A DNA stretch of 64,000 nt from Lutjanus erythropterus. Lineage: Eukaryota > Chordata > Actinopteri > Lutjaniformes > Lutjanidae. The position numbers were made by a program, and so were the translations under genes. Location: contig CM034613.1 in assembly GCA_020091685.1 (NCBI GenBank), forward strand, positions 3,510,845 through 3,574,844, in the 5' to 3' direction. The notes beneath the pieces were generated by a model. That model saw only the letters and a program-made list of their open reading frames with translations. It was not told the DNA's origin and did not search any database. Shown in pieces: positions 54,801 to 63,800 of this stretch. Numbering within the stretch: the first letter of the stretch is position 1; each line of letters opens with the position of its first letter.

Positions 54801-57800
54801 AGTCCCCTCTCCCCTGATACTCCTAGTTCTGAAGAGGTAAGTTATGAGGTAAACCCCAAACCCCCTGACCATACATTCCTATCTGTTCCATCCAAACCGG
54901 CTGTCATCCCTGAAGACCCAGAAGAAGAGGATACATCAGACAGCTATGAAGCTAAGAGAATCACTCCAGAGGAGGAGATGTTTAAGATGGCAGCCAAAAT
55001 AAAAACATTTGATGAAATGGAACAAGACGCAAGGAGCAGAAAGAACTCTAGAAAAGATTTGTTTCCCTCAGCAGATGCCAAAATAGGGGATGACAGCTAT
55101 GAAACGTTAGAGCCCACAAGTGAGAAGCTTTCGCAAAGTGAATGTGGGCTCAGTAGACCCGCTGAAGATTCAGAGTTAGCTCTTTTTGTTGACCCCCATA
55201 TTAAAGTACAACCTCCCTCTCCTTTTTCAGCAGGTTTGCATGACGGATCCCACAGCAAAGAGGTCAAGAACACAACAGCAACAGCCAGTGTCACTTCAGA
55301 GGGACCTCACTCTGTCTCAGACCAACATCATTCAAAATCCAAACTGGAAACAGCACAGGAACGAGTCCCACCATCTGCTGATAAAGACAGTACTGTCAAA
55401 AAGGCTGCTCTAACATCAAACACTGAAAACAGGACTGATGAACAAAAGGAGGAGAGTTTAAGGAAGTCAAGAGAACACGAAGGAGATGATAAGGATGGTC
55501 TAGCATTAGGTGCTACCATTAAACAGACTGGTACATTAAAACAAGGTAGCAATGTAACAGATGAGGTGAAAGGAGATCAAAAGGTGCATACAGGAGCACC
55601 AGAGGCTGTACTCGGTGCAACTGTTGCCACAGGTCAAACAAAGGAAATGTTCAAACCAGAGGTCTGTATCTATGATGACACAGAAGAGGAGGATGAGGTA
55701 CTGGAACCTCCCAGAACTGAGTCAAAAGGTGTCACTGCAAGAGTAGACCCTGATGCGTGGTCTGCCTTGCGGGAGGATGATGCAGCTTTTGCAGCTCGTG
55801 TCAAAGAGGAGGAACAGAAGATACTAAATCTGGTGGTGGACCGTCAGTCTCTGCAAGCAACTCCAGACACAACACCTGGTAGAACACCAACAGAAGAGAG
55901 CACTCCTACCAGCGAGCCCAACCCCTTTCTATTCCAAGAGGGGAAGCTCTTTGAAATGACCCGAAGTGGTGCTATTGACATGACTAAGAGGAGCTATGAG
56001 GAAGAGGGGGGTGGCTTTGCCTTTTTCCAGATAGGTGAACAGCCTGTAGAGGAGCCTCTCTTAGAAGAGGCCAGGCAAGAAGTTGTGAGGTCAGCAGCAG
56101 AACCTGAAGTTGGCCTCAATTTAACACTAGAAGTTAAGGCTGAGGAGACTGAGAAATCAAAAGAAACAACTGATTCTCAGCTTCAGTCCCCACCTGAAAG
56201 TGACCAGTCAGCATCTAAAAGCGATGCTTCCAAATCTAAAATACCTAAAATGGGCATTTCAGCTTCAGCTAAACCTACAAAGAAAGATCAGACATCCCCT
56301 GAGGGTTTAGAGACTAAAGCAGAAAAAAATATTGATGAAGGATGCTTAGATTTAGACACAAATTCCTCAGACCAATTGATAACAAATGTACAGACAGCAG
56401 AAACTACAGTGACTAGATCAGTTTACTCTGAACAGGGCCAAGAGTCCTCTGATTCTTCTCCAGAGGAGCCACAGTCAGTTGTAGAAGCCCCCAAAACAAC
56501 AGGCAAGTCCAAACAAAGTGCTTCCAGTAGTGTTAAAAAGACTCCAGTTAAAACACAAGCTAAGTCAACTCCTCAAAGTCGGGGTAAATCCACAGTTCCC
56601 TCTCCATCTCATTCAACCTCCTCTTCAACCACTCTTAAAAAAGAGGGCTCTTTCACTTCTGAATCTAAATCTAGAATTCCCATCAAGGCTAGCACTCTAA
56701 AGCCTGATTCTACCGTCAAACGTGGTGAATCAACCCAAGACAAAAAGCTTAAGGTTCCTGTAAAAAAGGACACAAGGAGAAAGTCTGAGACAGATGCAGG
56801 TCCCTCTGTGGATATCAAAACCAAGGCATCATCTCCCAAAGCCAAGAGCTTCTGTGAGGGGGAGTCAACCAGGCCATCTGCTAAAAAGAGTGCAGAGTCT
56901 GCAAAATCTAAAAGCTTCCAATCCAGATTGCCAGTCCGAGGCAAAAGCGGTCAGTCGTCTCATGCAACAACACCCACTAAAGAGAAAAGTGAGCCAGGCA
57001 AACAGTCCATTGAGTTCTTCGAAGAGATAAGCGATGAAGCAGCAAAACTTGTGGCGAGGTTGGCGCAGGCAGAGAGAGAGAAAGAACAAGAGGCCGCCAA
57101 CTCAGACGATGAGAGCAGTCTCATTGACCCATCAATCATAGAAAGAGAAACTTTCCCTGAGATGCAGTTCCCTCCCTCAGGAGCCATCTTTCCCATTAGA
57201 CCACTGTGGGACGACCCTGTTGAGACACAGATGCAGCGAATCCCAGACGATAAAGCCCAAAGTCAAGGTATCCCCCCAGTTTAAGGGGCTATTCTCTATC
57301 TCTTGTGCCTCATTAGTACACTGTAGCTGTAAAGGTGCTGCCTCTCTGTCTCTTGTAGTTAAGTCCCGTTGTAGTGGAAGAATCCATGTGGCTGTGTCAC
57401 TTGCGCTGTGTTTGTGTTCGTAATGACGTCTCTCTTTCCTTCTATGTGTGCTGAAAGTCTCAAGATTGACTTAAAGGCTTTATGGAACATGTGAAAACAA
57501 CTTAGTGACTAAAATGTTGTAAATATTAAGGAGTACATAATTATTTAAAAAATCACATATAATGTCAATACTTTACTACTGATTGAAATTTACATTGCTG
57601 ATATGATGAATTAACAAAAACAACTATTAAGAAAGCCAGTGAAGATTTGTTTTACTACCATTTATGAATGTGACTTGATTTGGTATACCTTGCGGCTCTG
57701 ACCGCTCATGGCTGTCTGGTGGTATTTGCAGTAGATCCACAGGATGAAGCAGAGAGAAAAGAGCAACGGTTGGCCATTATAGCTGACCATCTGGGCTTCA

Positions 57801-60800
57801 GTTGGACAGGTGAGTCACACCTTTGTTACAGTGACCAAGCTATCAAACTTAAAGGTCCAGTGTTTAAGATTTATAGGGGTTTATTGGCAGGAAATGGAAG
57901 AAATGGAATATAATATATCACCTTAAAATAACCCTGTCTTGACCGCAAGCCAGGTGTGAATGCTGTTGTCACCTGAAGATGATGCTGACATGATGTTTGC
58001 GGTCTAGACAAGGAGTAAGAATCGTGTTTTCGTTACCTTAGAACGAGCCCTCTGTGTCTACAGAGGGGGAGGGCCCTCTTCCATGGAGGACCACAGCTTT
58101 TTGCATTTTTCGCAAGTTTCACAGCCACCATAGTTTCTCCTGCACACTTGAAAGGGTGAGGTGAGGCAAGCGGTATTCAGTTGGTTGAAATATTAAACCT
58201 CACTTCTAGATTCCACTAAATCTTACACACTGGTCCTTGAAAATATACATTTGCCTATTACTTAAGACAAGAAGAAACATCATTTCATCATCAAATCTTT
58301 GGATCATTATTATATCTTCTTTTTCTTCACAGAGTTGGCACGAGAACTGGACTTCAGTGAGGAGAGGATCAACCTGATAAGGATTGAAAACCCTAACTCA
58401 CTTCAAGACCAAAGCCATGCCCTTTTGAAACTCTGGGCAGACAGGGAGGGAACACATGCCACAGGTTAGTGATAAGTAGGGTTGTCAGAGTTATTAAGTA
58501 CAAAGTAGAGGTTCTATTAGTTTTGCCTTCAAGAGGGACTTAATCTGTCTTCTCTTTCACCAGAAACTACACTGATCAAAAGACTGACAAAGATCAACCG
58601 AATGGACATTGTTCACCTTATTGAAACCAAGATCATCAAGTCCACTCAGGATGAGACGTCCTCACACACCTATGCAGAAATAGAGCGGACCATAGCACTG
58701 GACCATAGTGAAGGTACGCAAGCCAATGTCAACTTGAAGCAGACTGATGATTGAGTTGTTTTTATGTTTTCATAGAAAGTTATAATTGATTACTTTCCTG
58801 TAAGAGTTATGTTATGTGTTCTTTGTCAGGTTTCTCTGCACTTCATGAAGACATTGACAGCCCCAGGCCAGGCAGGCGTACAGAGGCCACCCGTAGGAGT
58901 CCAGGCTCGGGACGAGAGGTACCCATGGTGTCAGCAGAGGACCTGTCCTCCAGTTTGTCATCACTTCACGACACGTTGGGAAGATCAGAGGCAGACTCCA
59001 CAGCAACAGGTCTTCTTAGAAACGCCCAGAAAGAGAAACTACAAAAAGAGATGGAGACAACATAGTAAGTTATGCAGAAAGTTTAATCCATGAGACCCAC
59101 ATCACCTCTATAGCTGTTTCCTTTTATCTATAAGCATGGACACGAATGAGTTACCAAACAATCACCAGAGACAATGATCAAGTGAACTGTTAACTTTAGT
59201 TTGCAGTCTAGATAGCTAACTACCAAGTCCACTGTAGCACATCGCTCAAACACTTGTTAGGGCTATACATTTTGTGAATTTGACCAATGCACAATTCCTG
59301 GTTCTATCAGCAGCCACAATCCATTCTTTGTTAACTGGTCCCACTGTTTGATCTTTATTCCTTAAGTTTTTACATGATGTCAATACGCTGGAATATTCTG
59401 ATTTTATTTTGAATATCACAACAGCCATCCAGTGACTAATAATTGAAAACTCTTTTTTCACAGCTCATCACAAGGAGTATACGAGGAATTGACAGACACG
59501 GTACACGCAGGAAGTTTTAAACAAGTAAGTCCTTTCTTCACATTGTACTGCACCTCTCCCTACAACCTCCGATCCCATGTGATAAGCCCTCTCTACAAAG
59601 GGGGCCCTATGTTAGGCGCTCAAGTTCCCCCACCTTCTCACCCCACTGCTGAACCATGTGATGATGACGTGCCTGCTGGATGTCAGGGAGCAGAGGGAGC
59701 AGGGGGGGGAGAGGAGTGGAGCTTGGAGTGCCTACAAACCACCAATTCTGACCACGATGCTCAGCATTTGTCACCTTTGCCCTGGCGAGAGACTTCTAAT
59801 ATCTCTCGAACAGGTGTATGCGAGAGTCGACCGTTGTCTATGACCGATTTTGGGGATAGCTTGATTGAGTGTGATCAAGTTGAGCAAGATTTCAGGAAAC
59901 TGTCTTTGGAGCTTCTGGAAACCAGTGAGACCTCTGAAAAGATTTCCGTTACAAAACAACCACCTGGTGAAGAAATGCTTCAGCCTACTCAGCATACTAA
60001 TGACTCTGTTGGTTCAATGACCGAATCCATGCAGACCAAACACAAGGCTGGAAGCCACATGGATGAAGTTTCACGTCGACTTTATAAAGTCCTGTATGGA
60101 TTTGATGTTGACCTGATAGATTCAGAAAGTGAGGATGTATCCATATTGCCTGGAGACATCATTCAAGCTGCAGTCAGGAAAGATGAGGCTGAGGGAGCTG
60201 CTGGGCACACAAATGTTAATGAAGATGTTTCAAACTCTATGCTTGAGATTGATGTTTACCAGTCCTCAGTTTCAAGTGAACTTGATGCCAAATCCATTCA
60301 AACCCAAGATACTACCACTCAGGCAGGTTTAATGTCCCAAAAACCAGATCTCATTAGCTCAGCCAGCTTAATTCAGATGTCACATGACTCAACTTGTGAG
60401 CGGATAGATGTTTATTCAGTAGAGAATGTTGTGTCAGTTATACCAGGAGCTGAGTGCAGCTTTGAGAAAACACTTTCATTCAGACAGAATGAACCTGAAA
60501 ATCAGATTGTGATTTCTGTGGAGTCTACACATGAGATTGAAGCATCCTGTTTACCAGAATCAACTTCTGAAACCATGTTTGAACTTCATAGCTTAGTTCA
60601 TGATAGATCCTCTTCACCTGAATGTGTGACTGATGCAGCAATATTACTGACAGAGAGTAGGACCTCATCACCTGAATCAGTGTCATCAGCAAATGAGTTA
60701 AATTTCCTTGCACCTGATTCTCCAATACCTCAGTTTAGGCCCTTGTCTCCCTTACCACCTCCTATTTTTCCATGGGAAACTGGTGATGTCAAGACTTCAG

Positions 60801-63800
60801 CCCAAGGACAACCATTCCTTAGTGCACCAGGAGGCACTTCTATGCTTTTAACAGCAGAAGCAGAGGAAAGACCATTAACACCAATGGTTTCAAACAAAAG
60901 ACCATTTGGAAGGCCAGTATCATTAGACAGTGATTATAGTGGTGAGGGATCCATCTCACCTCAATCATTAACTTTTGACATAGAAGACAGAGCATCATCA
61001 CCTGAGTCTGTCATTTTAGAGGCTGTGCAGTGGATTTTTACATCCTCTGAACATGTGTCTCCTGATTTCTATGAAATGAGACTGTCATCTCCTGAATCCT
61101 TTGGGTCCCAGCTTCCACCAGACTCCCCTGTCCCAGAATTTCAACAATTTCAACAAGAGATTGTTACAACTGCTCAATGTAGATCGTCTTCACCTGTGTC
61201 AGCGTCATCATCAGATGTGGAATTTGAAACAGAACTTTTGTTGTCAACATTTTTTGAAGACAGGCCAATATCCCCAGAATCTGTAGCATCTGTAAATGAA
61301 TTTAAAGCACTATCACCTGACTCACCTATACCTGAATTCAGTCACAACTGGTCTGACTCAGCTGTTGTAATGATAGGGGAGAGATCCACTTCACCTGAAT
61401 CTGTATGCTCAGATGTAGAATATGGCTCCATGTATCTACAATCGCTTAATCATGAAGACAGAGCTTCTTCACCTGCTTCAGTTGCATCTGGAGACGATTC
61501 TGAATCTGTTTTACCTGAATCAACTGAATCTGCAGTAGTGAGGGATTCCATACTTGCTGATCATAGAACAAAATCACCTGAACCATTAGTATGTGATACA
61601 GACAACAAACCACCAGCACTAGTGAAATCAGAATCCAAGTGTGATGACGATTACTGGGTTGTTATATCTTTGTCTGATATTGGAGAAAGACCACTTTCAC
61701 CAGAGTCAGTCCCAGAATACAGACCGATGTCTCCACAGTCAGCAGTGCTAGATGTTAGAGCATCCTCTCCAGAATCAGAAACATTGAATGAGTGTCTGTC
61801 CCCAAATTCTCCCATACCACAATACACACCATCTGTGCATCATGCTGTTACTATAAAATATCATTCATCATCACCAGAATCGGTGTTGTCAGATACAGAA
61901 TATGAGCCTATGCCATTGCTATCATATTTTGAGAAGAGGCCTTTATCTCCTGATTCTAGTGGTTCTGTAAGTGACAGTGGGCTGTTGTCTGATCCTGTAC
62001 TTGGCTCACCTTTAGAGGAAGACATGACACTTGAACTGACGGGTGCTACAATTACTGTGGAAGAAGCATGTGCTGAAAAGAAGTTTGAAACAAACACAAA
62101 CATAGCTTTTATTCAAGAAGAGTCAAAAACAGAAGAGGAAAAAGATGCAAAATGTATTTCATCAAAGTCTGAAGAAGAAAATAGTCTGAAACATAATAAA
62201 ACTGAAGCCCCCAAGACAAAATTAGTCATACCTGATGTCAGTCAGTCTGACCAAAACATTGTCACACCACCAGCAGGAGCTGAGGTCTTGTTAACTGATG
62301 TTGTTACAAAACAATTATTTCACAATGAAGGAAACTTAAAAGAGGAAATGCACAGTCCTGTAACCAAAAAGACAAAATCTGCAAGGAAGAAGAAATCTAA
62401 AAAATCAATTAAAACTGATTATGAACCTGTGCAAAATGTTACAATGTATCAGGAAGAATCATCTGAGTTTAAAACAAAAGAAGAGATAGAAGGATCTGAT
62501 AAAGCTCTGTCACCTATGTTGTTTACAGAAACTGAATCTGATTTGCCGTTGTCATTGGCATTTACTGCAAATGTCCCCGAAGATCAGCAATTACCTGGAG
62601 AGTCCTTAATTTCTGCACCTCAGGGTCATATACCTTTATCCTTAACCGATTATTCAGGGTCAGAGTACAGTTTAACATATGATGCAGAACAGTGGAAGCT
62701 CATCTCACAAATTCGTGACCCTCAGTATGTAGGAGAAACCTTCATGAGTAAAACAGCAGTGTTTCACTTTGCTGGAACAAGGACAGAGTCTTATCAGACA
62801 AAGTCAGACGTGACAGTTGAAGACAAAGCTGCTGCTTTGCAATCAGAATATTCCCAAAGATCTCTTTCACTAGATTCTGAAGCAGAATATAGACCCTTGT
62901 CACCACAATCGCTGCTGGCACTGGACGCACTTAGACCAGATTCCTGTCACTCAGAGAGATCTGTAGATAGTCAGCGAGCTTTAACACCAGATTCCCCTAT
63001 TCCTCAGTACTTTGCCTCTGTCTCTGGACCCTCTCAAGTTGATTATAGATCAGAATCAGATTCAGCTTTGTCAGATCTGGATCTGGGGACTGATTTGGAC
63101 ATTTCATCTGTTTTTGAGGACAGACCAGCTTCTCGTGGTTCAGTTGCATCTGTAAACAGTGCGCCATTACCTGAATCACCTATTCCCGAGTTTAGACTGT
63201 GTTTACCAGAATCAGTTGTAACTGCTAGATTGGATCGGTCTTCATCACTAGAATCAATGTCCTCCGATTTAGAATGTGCATCTGTCTCTTTATCATCGTT
63301 ATTTGCTGAGAACAGACCATCATCCCCAGATTCTATTGATGAAAACAGGCCACTTTCACCCGAGTCACCCATTCCTGTATTTGGGCAGGCTTTGACAGAA
63401 GATGCTGTTTGGACCACACTGGAAAGATCCTCGTCCCCTGTTTCAGTTTGTTCAGATTTAGAATATGGGGCTATTTCTCTGTCACTGTCTGAATTGAGAC
63501 CATCCTCACCTGATTCCGTAGTTTCTGTTGATGACTACAGAGGTGATTCACCAATACCAGATTTTAAAACAGGGCTGACTGAATCAGTTTCATTTACTGT
63601 TCATAGATCATCTTCTCCTGAGTCAGTGGTTTCTGATGTCGAATTTACACAATCAAGTGTAGACATAACTATTTGCGAGCAGAGAGCTGAGTCTCCAGAA
63701 TCAGAAATATCAGAGACCATAGAGGCACAACTGGGAGGTAGTAGTCAAAGCTTACCTCTAAAGGCAATAACTGTGCCAGTATATAGACTTGTTTATGATG

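Noticed and set aside
63043-63417. Antisense open frame of 124 residues within the second giant exon
   Set aside because: It is a reverse-strand reading of Ser-Pro repeats; the + strand is continuous with ank2.
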